DNA of 64,000 bases from Otatea glauca (lineage: Eukaryota; Streptophyta; Magnoliopsida; Poales; Poaceae). Below the pieces are notes generated by a model. It made no database searches and had not been told where the DNA came from. It saw only the letters and a program-made list of their open reading frames with translations. Position numbers and translations under genes: made by a program. The stretch lies in NCBI GenBank assembly GCA_036346275.1, contig CM070723.1:6386001-6450000 (forward strand), in the 5' to 3' direction. Shown here in pieces: positions 32,996 to 44,572 of the stretch; the first letter of the stretch is position 1, and each line of letters opens with the position of its first letter.

Positions 32996-33925
32996 TCAAG
33001 TGGTAGGCCGGGCGCGGTTGCTGGATGAGGAGTAGCCGCTCAGCTTTCTGCTGATGCTGTGGATTGCCGGGTTGGACCTCAGGTAGCCGAACAAGCTGTT
33101 CCGGTGGAACGGCAGCGGCGTCGTCGTCCTCCGACGTATCTCCTCGGCGGCCGCCCTGCTCACCGTGTAGGGCATGTCGCTGGCCGACGCCGTCGACCCC
33201 CTCCCCTTCCTCATGGACGCATTGCCGTCGCCGCCCTTCAGCTTCTGAGGGTGCAAGGACGCCGAAGAAGACGAAGACGAGGAGGAGGAAGACGACGACA
33301 GCGTGGTGTACTTGAGGAGCGGGTCCTTGCTCCCTGCTCCGGTGGCGCGTCCCTCCGACGCGCTACGGAACAGGAAGAGGTCCTTGAGCCTCCACCTCCT
33401 GCTCCCGCTGCCGCAACCCCTCATCAGAGAGGTTCTTGGGGAGGGAGGAGAGGAAGGGAACTCATCGTCGGCTCCTCCCCTGAACGGGGAGAGCGACCGC
33501 GTAGCTCTCCTGCTCGTCGACGAAGCACTCGAGACAGGGGCAGGCCTGCTTGACCTGCCCCTCACCGACGCTTCTGCCCCGATTCTTCTTCTCGGGGACC
33601 GAGGGGAGGTGGAGGTGATATCATCGACTAGCAGAATGCTCGGGTGCGGATTATTCAACGGCCGGATCCTGCCGCCCTCGAAGAGCTCGTCGGCGGCGGC
33701 GAGGATCGGCGTCGACTCCTGCAGCTGCCCTCTAAACCCGAACGCGAAGTCGAACGTCGTGTCGCCGTCTGCCGGCGCGGCGTCCGAGGCGTAGCTCGCC
33801 CTGGAGGGGCTCGTCGGGGCGCTGGAGAAGAAGTAGCAGTAGCTGGGTAGATGGTCGCCGTTGATGGCCGCCGTTCTCGGGCTGCACGGTGCACTTGGCG
33901 CCGTGACAGGTACCACCACCTCCAT
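32996..33925 (-). CDS. DUF1645 family protein, single exon, 309 aa
   Basis: The intronless frame starts at MEVVVPVTAP. An in-frame ATG 57 bases upstream (33,982) would only add Arg/Glu-rich residues encoded by the leader microsatellite, so I prefer the inner start. Family marks, in order: PCSPR near the N-terminus, FDFAFGF (about 58-64), LFEGGRIRPL (about 81-90), Ser/Arg-rich stretches, RWRLKDLFLFRSASEG (about 177-192), a run of 13 Ser (about 210-222), then YTVSRAAAEEIRRRT and PFHRNSLFGYL near the C-terminus. This order is that of plant DUF1645 (PF07816) proteins, some linked to stress response and grain size in rice (family knowledge). The protein is basic and largely disordered, with no signal peptide or membrane segment. 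Molecular function is unknown. Confidence 0.9.
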   Translation of the reverse strand: MEVVVPVTAPSAPCSPRTAAINGDHLPSYCYFFSSAPTSPSRASYASDAAPADGDTTFDFAFGFRGQLQESTPILAAADELFEGGRIRPLNNPHPSILLVDDITSTSPRSPRRRIGAEASVRGRSSRPAPVSSASSTSRRATRSLSPFRGGADDEFPSSPPSPRTSLMRGCGSGSRRWRLKDLFLFRSASEGRATGAGSKDPLLKYTTLSSSSSSSSSSSSASLHPQKLKGGDGNASMRKGRGSTASASDMPYTVSRAAAEEIRRRTTTPLPFHRNSLFGYLRSNPAIHSISRKLSGYSSSSNRARPTT

Positions 33926-33943
33926 TTCTCTACCAGTTTTGCT

Positions 33944-34041
33944 CTCTCCGTCCCTCTCTCTCTCTCTGCCCTTCTCTCTCATATTCTTTTCGTTTATGTA
34001 GTAGCTAGCGGGGGCGGCGAGGAGAGAGAGAGAGAGAGCGG
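33944..34041. repeat. CT/GA microsatellites in the DUF1645 leader
   Basis: A CTCTCTCTCT tract lies at about 33,944-33,980 and a GAGAGAGAGA tract at about 34,020-34,040. GA-rich (CT on the sense strand) leaders are common in plant genes and may bind GAGA-type factors; that role is inferred. Confidence 0.7.
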
Positions 34042-34291
34042 AAGGTAGCAGGAAGCTCGTAGGTGATCGGGATCACCCGCAGTTTTGCTACCACCGCACG
34101 TTAAGCAACATCTCATCCGTTCATTTTTTACATGAAAGGTTCAGATTCACTACTACCCCGACTTTATGCTACAGTATTTATCTGAACCTCAGCCCTTAGA
34201 TTCGGATCTAATGGTCAATAGCGCAGCTACTAAATTATTTTTAAACCCTTGGTACCACTTTTGGTATATGTTGATACTAGCTTAATAGACA

Positions 34292-34527
34292 GCGAGAACT
34301 AGCGTCCGGACGTTCGATTTTTGGAATGTTGCGTCGGACGTTCGGTGTAATATTTTTTTCAACATGTGCAATATTTTTTTAACGTGTGTAATATTTTCTT
34401 TCGCGCGCACATTTTTACTGTTATCGAAGAAAAATATTTTACATATAGAAAAAAATTATTTCACACGTAACAAAAAAATATTTCAGCGTTAAAAAAAAAA
34501 TAAGACGTCTATGGACTAGCAATTCCG
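34292..34527. mobile_element. Mutator-type MITE, 236 bp, upstream of the DUF1645 gene
   Basis: Ends are GCGAGAACTAGCGTCCGG and, reverse complemented, CGGAATTGCTAGTCCATAG. Flanks TAATAGACA (34,283-34,291) and TAATAGATA (34,528-34,536) match at 8 of 9. The interior repeats GTGCAATATTTTT / GTGTAATATTTTC. Confidence 0.65.
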
Positions 34528-34809
34528 TAATAGATAAGCAGATATCTCTAAGACGATGAAAAGTCTCGATTACGTTTACCTACCAGCAAGCTCCTGCAGT
34601 CTCCTGCTCCGCCAGCGACTGCATAAAAGGCAACAAAGGGTGCGTTATTTTCAAACCCCAAAAACTAATTTCTTAGCGAGCTGTTCATGTCAGATTAAAA
34701 CAAACCGGTGCGTATAAGACCACGTGGTTGATGTCTTGGAGACGGCCTTTCACGTGTCTCCTTTTCTCGACACCACGAGCGAACAAAGATCCGAGGTACT
34801 AGTAGAAAT

Positions 34810-35222
34810 AATCACCTTTCTTTTAGCCCCCTATAGATTTTTTCCTTGTAAAAATAACTTCTTTCTAAAAAAATTTACAAATCTAACCCCTCCCCTACCG
34901 CGGAAGACGCGTTAGGCGACATATATCGCCTAGGAAGAGCGCTAGGCTAGGGTGCCGCAGAGACGTAGCGTTGGAGACAGGTGACGGGCACAGTAGCAGG
35001 AGACTGCTGTGTTCCTGAGGCGCGAAAAGGAGTCGGAGCCGCGAATGGAGAGCCTAGGAGCGGGAGTGGAGTGTGCAGGAGGAACCGAGGAACGGTGCCG
35101 CGGAAGGGGGGGCGTGGGAGACCCTTCCGCAATAAAGGAGCATGGGAGGTGTCTTCCGCGGTAGGTAAGGACTAGATTTGCAATTTTATTCGGAAGTAAA
35201 GGGGGCCATAATAGTAATCACT
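34810..35222. mobile_element. Long-inverted-repeat DNA element, copy 2
   Basis: Left arm AATCACCTTTC, TTTACAAATCTAACCCC and CTACCGCGGAAGACGC; the right arm reverse-complements to GTGATTACT, TTGCAAATCTAGTCC and CTACCGCGGAAGACACC. The arms exceed 100 bp. The GC-rich centre yields opposing spurious frames (34,947-35,175). Confidence 0.65.
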
Positions 35223-35389
35223 TCGTATCATACTTCGTATCATACAGTATAGCAAGAACTCTCAAATGCGTATGCAATGAGATGATATTTTAGTGAAGAC
35301 TTAGAATAGTAAGAAACTTAGAAGATATTTGTGTGGAAATAGAATGGTAAGAAACCACGGGTATATCAGGTGTATGTTAAGCATATTAT

Positions 35390-36235
35390 CTATACCTCTT
35401 TATAATGCACCTAAGTAATTTTTCTTACGTCCACCCTAAATAATGCACCCTATTAGAGATGGCCCAATGTTCGTGCACCCAGCAGAACGTCCCCAGAAAC
35501 TTGCATTCATCAAAATGAACGTCTCAGATCTTTCCTCAGTTTTACTCACCCACATCCGATGGCCATTATTTAGTGTGTCTAATCATCCCTGTGGCCCATA
35601 ACAGACCTCCCCCACCTACATATTTGGAAGGAGAGCAAATCAAACAAGGAAATAAATAAAGAGGATCCGCATGCAAGGAAACCAGACTTGAATTTTTTAC
35701 TAGCCAAAATTGTACGTATTATGTATTTGGAAGGAGGGTGAATCAAACAAGAAAATAAACAGGGAGGATCCACATGCAAGAAAATAAGACTTGAATTTTT
35801 TATTGTCCTAGCATTGTGATCGTATTTTTTTTCCGAATATGACCCTTCTTGAGACTTTTTTACGGATCTAGCCCCATAAAGCCTAATTTCAAATACGAAG
35901 AAGAGCGTTGAATTTTTGTTTTATTTTTATCTAAGGAACCAACCGTCTGTGAGTCTTGCTTAATTTTTCATTTTTTCTCGCGGAACCAATGGCGAAAGCA
36001 TCGCTTAAATTTTATCTTTTTTCCTTGCGGATCCAAATGATGGCGATGCGCGATTTATTTTTTTCATATTTTTCGAAATCATCCCCGTGGCCCACAACAG
36101 ACCTTCCTCACCTCCAAAGATCAACAAGGAAAAGGAAACAAACGTCTTGGAATCAAGGAAAAGGAAACAAACGTCTGGAAAAGGAAAGTACCATACATTA
36201 CGTCTTTGGGAAAAGGAAACCGGAGATGGGCGTAC
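35390..36235 (+). mobile_element. Dispersed repeat copy, interrupted by about 0.43 kb
   Basis: 35,390-35,620 (CCTAAATAATGCACC, CAGATCTTTCCTCAG, CATCCCTGTGGCCC) and 36,070-36,235 (CAAGGAAAAGGAAACAAACG) are each homologous to adjacent parts of the minus-strand copy at 56,700-57,070, where they are contiguous. Here the halves are separated. The CATCCC(T/C)GTGGCCCA word appears on both sides of the interruption (about 35,584 and 36,085), as if duplicated around it. Noncoding. Confidence 0.6.
35621..35826. repeat. 103-bp tandem duplication within the interruption
   Basis: TATTTGGAAGGAG at 35,621 and 35,724 begins two similar units, each followed by GAGGATCC and GACTTGAATTTTTTA. Confidence 0.75.
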
Positions 36236-38660
36236 ATGCCAGAGAACGCAGGTCTGCAATGGCTCCACGGTCGCCATCGGTGACTTTGCCGACGCGGCGA
36301 GGTTGTTGGTCAGCGACCTCGCGGTTGCCGTGCCTCGGCAAATTTATAATTTAAATTTTTTTGAAAATAATTTTATTAAGTACAAAATAATCGAAAGTTT
36401 TTTTGAGAATTTTTCTAGAATTTTTTAACCTAATGTGGTATCTTTTCAAAAATCCTTCTATATTTAAAAAAATGAAGGCAACTCACCTGTAGCATCTTCT
36501 AATCTGCAGCCAGCACTGCAGAAGCTTCTTCTTCCCTCCTCCATTAAAGCTCCAAAGCTCCATCAATCCCGCACCAAATCTCCTCTTTCCATCTATGGTG
36601 TTAATTCCCCAAATTTCGTGCTGTATTGCCAAACTTTCCTCCCAATCTGATTTGATCCCAAATTATGATTTCCATAAATATGCTTGTTTCGGGGCTATAA
36701 AAGCCAACGAGCTCTCCTCCACCCCATCGCATTGCGTAAATCCCCAAGTGCTCCCTCTTGTAAAGATCGCCGGATTTTGGAGGTAACCCAAGCCATCACC
36801 GTCATCTTTCCCGGTGAAATTCACCGCAACCGTGACTCCTCCTCCGCAGGCGCCGGTGATCTCGCCGTACCAGTGCCGACCTACTGCGACTGGCCGGCCA
36901 CCCCTGACCTTCCCTCCCCCTTGCGCTGGCCAAGCCTAGAGAGCCCGTTTTCGCCCATTCGACCTCCATTTAGTTTTGTTTTTCTTTCTAAATTCATTTA
37001 AAATTCTAAATTTCTCTTTTATTATTAAGTGTTGTATTCATATTTATCTTCTCATTTAATTGATAAGCGGGGTACTGTCATCGTAGCGTTAGCACAGGCA
37101 CTATACTAGTTCCATATAAAGGTTCCTGAAGTCTAAAATCTCAGTTCACCTACGTAAATAAAGCGATATTTTAGGTTTCCTGAACAAGGCACAAAAGTCA
37201 CGGTGAGTTTGATTTTGGGCTCTCTCACATGCGTACTAGGCGATTTTGTATCATGCACGCACACCATGATAATGGATAATTTACCCCCTTTTACTTATCA
37301 ACAGTTCTGCTGTGCCAAAGCTATCAAAGTGCCAGCGATTAATTAACGACGACCAGCGACTACTGAGTTAGCGAGATCAAGCAGAGAACATCACGTGGAG
37401 GATTCCATGGGGAAGTGGCTGCAAGGTACGTTAATTGCCGTCAATGGTGGGCATTTGTTTTTGTGTTCCAAGTCATGTCAAAGACGGGAGGGGAGGGGGG
37501 GGGGGGGGGGGTTGGTGGATTTACGTACGCTGATGGCGATTGGAGGTTGCCTTCACGGTAGAAAACTTACGAAAAGCTTTGTGTTCTAAGATGCGCTGAA
37601 GAGTTGGAGATTTGTGACTCCCACCACACGAGCTTTCGACGGGGATTTCGGTCTACCTGTCGCCGTTTTGCACGAACAGAAGAGCTGCTTTCACCAACTG
37701 CAGAGTTCGCACGGCGTGGAGGTGGCATCTGTTTCTTTTCCCCTTATCTTGACTAATGGAGTTATGTATTAGTATGATATGATCATAATTATGTATATTT
37801 CCCTTCAAATTTGAATATTTTTATTTGAGCTTCAAATTTTAATATCTCATCAGTTGTGTTATTGCGATGAATTTGACATGGAAAAATATTAAGGGAACTG
37901 AACAAGCATGTTCGTATTGGCAAAGCATATCTAGTTATTTAATTACACCAGGAACAGTCAACATATGTGTCCTGTTGCTTGAGGTTGTCCATCTTTATCG
38001 ATCTAGCTAGCTATGAGGACAGTACGTGTTTCTAGAAAAAGAATTTTCAGGGATCTATTTCCACTGAAACCCACTCCTAAAAACCATGAAGAACAACTCC
38101 ATGTCTGTGTACATAGAACTAGTCTTGACGTAGGCTTGAACTATATGTCAGATTACTGCTTTTCAATTAGGTAATCTAACTTTTGCATGTGCCGTGTGCA
38201 TATACATAATTTCTTGTCATCTAATAGGTTAATATAAGAGGATGTGCCTAGTGTACTCAAAGTCTCAAAAGGCCTTTCTTTCCTTTCCATGCAAAATCTG
38301 CAAAACTGTACCGAACCACCTGAAACATCTTCTCTGAACTTCTGGCGACTGAGCATGAGATTGTTAATTTGTCGTAGCAAACTAGCAACCGGATGCACCA
38401 AACACAGTGATAATTCAGGAGGGAGCTGTACAATTACGTACAATTAATTAGTGAAAACTTTCAAGCAACCATGATGGCTTGATGAGGTTTTAGGACAGTA
38501 GGTGCGGAAGCTGCACCATGCTTCCATCCTACCGAGCTGCATATATGGTTCATTCAAAAACTTAAAAGTTGACAGATAATATACTTCAATACCTTCCCTC
38601 GCGTCTAGTCCTCACCAGACTCTGGAGCAGACCTAGGAGTGCCGGATATGCTCTGTCATC
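36236..38660. other. Intergenic, possible LTR fragment, no gene supported
   Basis: Around 36,480-37,000 a TATA-like CTATAAAAG (36,695) is followed by a C-rich stretch, as in plant LTR U3/R regions, but no LTR boundaries were fixed. A run of 17 G lies at 37,495-37,511. The rest is AT-rich without supported frames. Confidence 0.35.
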
Positions 38661-38880
38661 CTTAAAATTTTGAGAAACGCTACAAGATCGTCTCTTAAGA
38701 ATTGAATTGGTTTTTATTTTGGTGGTTTGGGATTTTTAAGACCTTAGAACTATTTGTATTGTACTTTTAGAAAATTTCAAATATATATACTGGTTTTATA
38801 ATGTTACAAATTCATTATACAAAACTATAGAGCTATATGTACCAAGTATACACTATCGTAAAAAAATTTCAGTCCCACGA
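38661..38880 (+). mobile_element. Short dispersed MITE-like repeat, partner of 31,072
   Basis: It starts TTTTGAGAAACGCTACAAG and contains GGATTTTTAAGACCTTAGAAC and TTGTACTTTTAGAAAATTT, matching the inverted copy at 31,072-31,255. Noncoding. Confidence 0.6.
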
Positions 38881-40104
38881 CTGACCAGACCTAAGACAGA
38901 CAAAAAGTGGCCACAATTATTTTTTAATATCGTGTAAACTGAGTCTTAAAGATATCTTGGCTGTAAGCCTCTAATAGCACGTTAAATTATCTGCATTATC
39001 CAGTTTCACCCAAAAGTATACTTTAATAAAAAAGGTTAACAATATAGTTCAACACCTCTGTCTACCCACGTACTAACAACAACGACAACCCAGGCCTGTA
39101 CATGCATGGCCCGGCGATATGACGTGATACGGCGAGTCACTTCGTCCATGAATGATCGGTAACCATGTAGCATGCAGCAGGCGAGCACGGCATACGCAGG
39201 ACGAGACATGCGTTGGCATTGGCCGCTCCCTCTCCCCCGTCCACCCATCCATGCGCTCGATCGCGCGCCGGCCACATGGACTTGCTCTGATCGCCCAATT
39301 CAATGGCTTCCCCTTGTTCGCTTTCGCTTCTCTTCACGTCAATCTTCTCAGCTTCTGACCTGACGTGATGCGAAGCAGATTTTGATGGGTGTTTGTCTCC
39401 TACCGTTGCACACCTCTGACTTTCGGTGACGCGCCGCGGCCGCAGGGATCCTCCTGGATGGGAGACATTCAATTGATATGGCGCCAAAGACAAACTGGTG
39501 ATAAATAGTCGATCTACATCGAAGAATTTGATGGAGGCGGTACGGAAATGTCGATGAGGAATTCTTTTACGCACGTTTTCGCAGAAAAAAAAAACGCAGC
39601 ACTTTGCAAGCTTACGGAGAAGAGAGGAAGGGCGTAACGAGATGCCAATTCTGTCGCTTTCAGCTTGTTTCAGCCTTCGTCGATTTCAGTTTAAGTAAAT
39701 TCAATTTGGGACTTTTCTAAAAAAAAAATCAATTTGGGACTAGAGTTGACAAGTTGCCCCGGAAAAATGAACACGCCCAACGGATGCTCGTTGATTTTGC
39801 AAGTTGTTACGGACTTACGGTCGATAGCGGGCAGGCCTTTTCGAGGCCCAAGAGCGATTTTCAGACGAATTAACTAGCTTTCAGTCTTTGCTGTTTTGGG
39901 CTAGGCCTTTAGCTCAGTTGAGCTATCGGCGTTGGTCTACTCTACTCTATTGTGCGCTGCGGCCGGCGGCCGAGACGCGCTGAGTACGGCCGTCGGCCAG
40001 CTCGGCGCATCGAACGGGCGGCGAGATCGCCAAGAGCCCAAAGCAAGACCACGTGGCACCGACGGCTCAAACCGACCCGCTCGTACGAGGCAGGCCTCCA
40101 CGGC
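38881..40104. other. Intergenic, no gene supported
   Basis: Overlapping short frames at 39,036-39,574 have no domains. A TTTAGCTCAGTTGAGC segment at 39,909 resembles a tRNA A-box but has no B-box or cloverleaf after it. Confidence 0.35.
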
Positions 40105-40112
40105 TATGGCTA

Positions 40113-40870
40113 CAGGTGGGCACTCGGGCCGGGCTTTTTGGGCCGGCCCGAGGCACGACATCACGGGCCGGCACGACACTGTAGTGCGGGCCGTACCGGG
40201 CTCGAGAATTAGGTACGATGGGCGGCATGATACTGTAGAATGGGATGTATCGGGCCCGATAACCCAGGGCATGAGGAAGAAGCTTAGCATGAAGATCACT
40301 GGCTTATAGAGCATGACCGCCATGGATGCACCCAGTAGTATGAACGTCACCTATATCGCCGACATCTAAAAGAGACGGACAAAACAGGAGAGAGATTGAG
40401 AGACGGTGCAAGAAGCTGCTCTCTCTCGCTCGTCCCTCTTAATCTCTGTCTTACCAGTCTCTCTCAATCTCCCTCACAATCTATCTAGTCTGTTTTGCTC
40501 ATTCTCTTTCTCGCCCATTACCCCCTCTCTTGCCTGTGTTGAGCACATCCTTCTCGCTTTATGTAACTGTTTAATAATAAATAAATTTTAGTTTCTTTTC
40601 TCATAATATTTGCATTCACTGCCTCAATTCTATGCATCTCCGGCTCCTTTCCTCTCGTTGCAATAGTGCAAATGGGTCGGACCTGGACCGACACGGCACG
40701 AAGTAGGCACGAAACACAAATGGACCGTGCCTGGGCTCGCCGGAGGCGAGCTGGGTCGGCACGACCCGGCACGGCGAGCACGACGGGCCATCGCGGCCCG
40801 GCACGGTTTAAACACGAAACACGATGAGCCCGTGCCGAGCTGGGCCCGGCCCGGCACGACGCCCACCTCT
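40113..40870. mobile_element. hAT-like non-autonomous element, 758 bp, GC-rich ends
   Basis: Left end CAGGTGGGCACTCGGGCC; right end, reverse complemented, AGAGGTGGGCGTCGTGCC. Flanks TATGGCTA (40,105-40,112) and TATGGCTG (40,871-40,878) match at 7 of 8. The terminal 150 bp on each side is rich in GGGCCGGCACGA words; the centre has TCTCTC-rich sequence. No transposase frame. Confidence 0.82.
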
Positions 40871-40878
40871 TATGGCTG

Positions 40879-41974
40879 GTAATGGTATCGAGCTTAACCA
40901 CTTATTATCAAGCTTTTTTTTCTTTCTAAAAATTGATATAGTTTGATATAAAATTATTTTATTTACGGCCATCCCCGAGACAAGCAACCAGTCGGCGGTG
41001 CGTTGCGCGGCCGAGGAATCCAATCTCCGCGAGCCGGAGGCGCGTCGCATCGCAGCCCCGCAAAAAGCCCGCGCCGTGGCGCAAATTTACCAGCGGCATA
41101 GCCCACCGCGCATGATCGCGGCCCGGCTAGCGGCCGAGCTCTCCCTCACAAAGTTCGTACGTTGCAACCGCCGCGACGCGAGGCGGCCGACGGTGCGGCA
41201 AGAACGAGAACCTGTGGCCGTGTGGCGTTGCCTTTCGGCGGCAGTTTCACCATGCGTTCCGTGTACCTTGGTTGGGGCAGACGCCTTGACAGAATCTCGG
41301 GAAGTTTGGTGAATTATTACCACACTGGTTGAAGAATGGCCGATGTAACTTTCCTCAGTAGCCGTAATATTTTCCAAGCCCTGCTTATTGGTAGCATTTC
41401 CCGTCGTTTTTGTGTTGCATGCTTATTTGATTTGGTTCTGTCATACTTTTGTTGCTGCTGCTGCTAGAGTTCTGGCAGATGGACATGGTTTTACCAACTT
41501 CAGGTTTCAGAGAAACATGCTGGGATTAACCATGTTTGCTGGGCGTCCCTTTAATTAGCCTCCCCTTATTTTCTTGACAGATATTCACAGTTGCTCAATC
41601 TTGACTCCAGTTCAATGACATGTTTGTTGTTCATTCTTGAATCCTAGTGTACAGGCAGTATAGCAAGCTCAGTTACACCACGTACCATACGAGAAATCTA
41701 TATCTGCATGAACCCACATTTTGTTTGAGAATAGTTCCCTCCAAGTTTCAGGTGGAACGTAACAGAACAGGACAGAGCTACACTTCAAGAGAATTGCACA
41801 TTCTCCTCGCAAAATTTATCCAGAGTTGCCCAAAAAATGATATAGACATACTACAATATGTCCTCTAGTCTTGTGTTTATACCAACAAACTACACCACTT
41901 ACAAGACAAATTAAATTAACTTATCACACCAATGTACAACAATAAGCCTGTCTAAGCCTTAGGACCTTGTTCTG
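40879..41974. other. Intergenic and 3' flank of the WEB1-like gene
   Basis: 41,000-41,300 is GC-rich with short frames on both strands and no recognisable domain. The part nearest 41,975 would be the 3' UTR of the minus-strand gene. Confidence 0.35.
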
Positions 41975-44572
41975 TTATGTTTGTGCCTGAGTCTTTCTGG
42001 ATAAAAGCGAGCCCATTAGAGGTAAGAACGATTTTTTCCTCCTAAACTTTCGGTTTGGAACAATGTCCTCGTAACTACTACCTGACATCTGTAGCTTTGA
42101 ATCCTGCTCTTTGTGGTAAGGACCTTTCTGTTCAACAAATCTCTTAGGTGGACTATTCAAAGGATTAACCGCACGTTTGGCGGCTTCGTGAGCTCTTCGG
42201 CGCTGCTCAAGTTCAGCTCTCCATTTCCTCAGTTCCTGCTCAGCGGCTAGTTTCCCCTCATTTGCCCTTTCGGCTCTCCCCAATGCAATTTCAAGAGCTT
42301 CCTTCTTTTCATCCATCAACTTGGATGCTTCTTTTAGCCTATCTAGGCTCTTTGACTCAGACCCTTTTGCTGACTCCACCTGCGCAAGTGCTGCTGTCAC
42401 CCTCTCATTTGCCAGCTCTTCAGCTTCATGCGATTTCTTGCTAAGTGTATAATACTCACTTAAAGGAAGTGTCACTCCTCTGCGAGAATCCTCATCTCTT
42501 GCCTCTTTGCTTTCTTGCAAAGCTTGAACTGCCGCCAGCGCTAGCCTCTCAGATGCTTTGGATGCTTCTGTTTCTTTGAGAACAGCGCATAACCTGATCT
42601 CTGCTGTAGTTGCATCAGCCTTGGTTTGCTCAGCTTCTTCCTTGGCATTTCTCAGTAGCTCTTGTGCTGAGTGAGCTGCCACCTTGGCATCCTCAGCCTC
42701 CTGAGCTGCATGCTGTAACATCTTAGGGAGCTCCACCATCCTCTCTTGAGCATCTGCTTCCTTGGACCTCACAGATTCTATCTCTTGTTTCGTCCTGTTG
42801 AGCTCAGCTTCTAGTGAAGAAACTGCAATAGATGCCATACCTTCCCTCTGCTGCAACGTGACAAGTGAAGTTTTCTCAGTATCCAATTCCGTTATGAGTG
42901 TTGTGGCCGCAACTCTTAACAAGTTGGCCTCATTTTTTGCCATTTCTATGTTCCCTTTAACCTCCTCAAGCTCTTTTTGCGTTGAAGCTAGAGTTTCCTT
43001 AATTGAACAGCTAATTTGTCTAGAATCTTCAGACTCATGCTCCTCGGCAATTCCTTCAGCTTCTTCACTTAGTACATTCCCTACATAGGCTAACAGCTCA
43101 AACTTGAGGCTACGCAACCTGCTCAAATTTGCATGTAAATTCTGCTTCACATCATTTTGGGAAAGAAGCTTATTGTTCAGTTGTTGCAGCTCCCCTTGTG
43201 CCTGCTGCAACTCTCTATACCAAGCAAGGCAATCTTGCTCTTTCGCCAATGCTGCTCCAATTCTACGTTCTTCTGCTTCATGATGTGCAGCATGGGCCAA
43301 TTCAAGAGATCCTTTAGATGCAATCAATACTACAGTTAATTCCTCCACTCGCTTCTCAATCTCCTTCCCAGCAGAAATAACGTCTTCTGCTCTTTTGATT
43401 GCTGTCTCTCTTTCATTGACTAAGGTAACATACTGCTCATGTAATGTTCTCAAATCCTCCTTTACTGAATTAAGTTCAGCAGCAGCTTTTTCGTGTCTTT
43501 CTTTGGCGACTTCCATTTGCATCCTGGCTATTACACTAGCTTCATCAGCTACTCCCTGCTCAATTTCTTGCGTCCTGAGTTGTGCAAGCTCGGAATCCTG
43601 TTTTGCTTGAACTTCTGCAATCTGTGCTTTCTCCAGATCATGCTTTAGCTCCTCTATAATCCTCTTAGTGGTCTCTAGCTCATCAACTACTTGTGATTTA
43701 GTCATCTCAGCAGCTTCTAGTTCCTCTTTGCACTGTGGAATTTCTTTTTGAACCTTTTCAAGTTCAAGTTGTATTAGCTTGCGTCTCTGCATAAAAACAA
43801 AGTTCTTTTAGAGTATTCTACATGATTAAAACTCAACTATGTAGCAGATGATTTTAGTTCTTTGACTACGAGGATATGTTTCACATGCAGTGTTAAGAGT
43901 GACAAGAATCACCTCCATCATCTGAACTTTGTGAGCTTTCCAATCAACAATTCCTCCGGACTTGGTGACAGCTTCCCTCACAGATTCGAAAGGTGCAGCA
44001 TTGTCAACGAGGCCTCTATATGGACTTTCAGGTTTTGTTTCTGACTCTTCAATCACTTTTGGCTTTACAGCTATGCTTGTCTGATAACATATCTTGCCTA
44101 ATTTAGATTTTATCTCGTCTGTTGGCATCGTTCCAGCACCGGTTGAGACATTGACAGACATATGGTTCACTTCAATGGCATCTGCTGAAGAAGAGTGGTC
44201 TGCATCATCCTCCATTGAGCGTTTTAATGCCTCAGTTGGTCCTGAATTAGAGAGCATTTCAGGACGTGTAGCTGTAGGGGAATTCAATTCCATGGGGTGC
44301 TCTGTTAAATCAGGATAAGACCTTTCTAGGACCTGTGAGGATGAATCCAGAGTATGGGAAGCAACTGGCAGCACATTAGAGATATCCAAAATGGCTGCTT
44401 GGGCTGGCTTTTCCTCGTGTGCATTTGGTTTTTCATGAACACTGCTAGTGACTTCCTTCGTAGAAGGCGGAGTTGGTAAATCCATAATAGTTTCTGGACT
44501 TCCTCTTGAAGATGATGTATTTATAGAAGACTCTTTTGAGTTACTTTCTTCGGACGCATAAGTTGACTCCAT
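41975..44572 (-). CDS. WEB1-like coiled-coil protein (chloroplast movement family), 2 coding exons, 823 aa
   Basis: Coding exons on the minus strand: 44,572-43,913 (220 codons) and 43,786-41,975 (603 codons plus TAA), joined by a 126-bp GT-AG intron in phase 0. Arabidopsis WEB1 is similar in length. Residues 1 to about 190 are Ser/Thr/Glu-rich and probably disordered. About residues 195-220 hold the family block FESVREAVTKSGGIVDWKAH. From about 221 to 770 nearly continuous heptads of Glu, Lys, Ala, Leu form long coiled coils. The C-terminus is basic (FRRKKSFLPLMGSLLSR). In Arabidopsis, WEB1 pairs with PMI2 to sustain the speed of blue-light chloroplast photorelocation through actin (family knowledge). 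Other WEB-family members exist, so the exact orthologue is open. The start MESTYASEE is the first ATG of a long frame and follows a probable leader-intron acceptor. Confidence 0.9.

Noticed and set aside
33059..33894. Plus-strand frames opposite DUF1645
   Set aside because: They are shadows of the minus-strand gene, which has clear family motifs.
35390..36235. Frames at 35,956-36,428 as a small gene
   Set aside because: They lie in a dispersed repeat whose other copy has different stops.
39905..39985. tRNA-like A-box segment TTTAGCTCAGTTGAGC
   Set aside because: No B-box, acceptor stem or cloverleaf follows.
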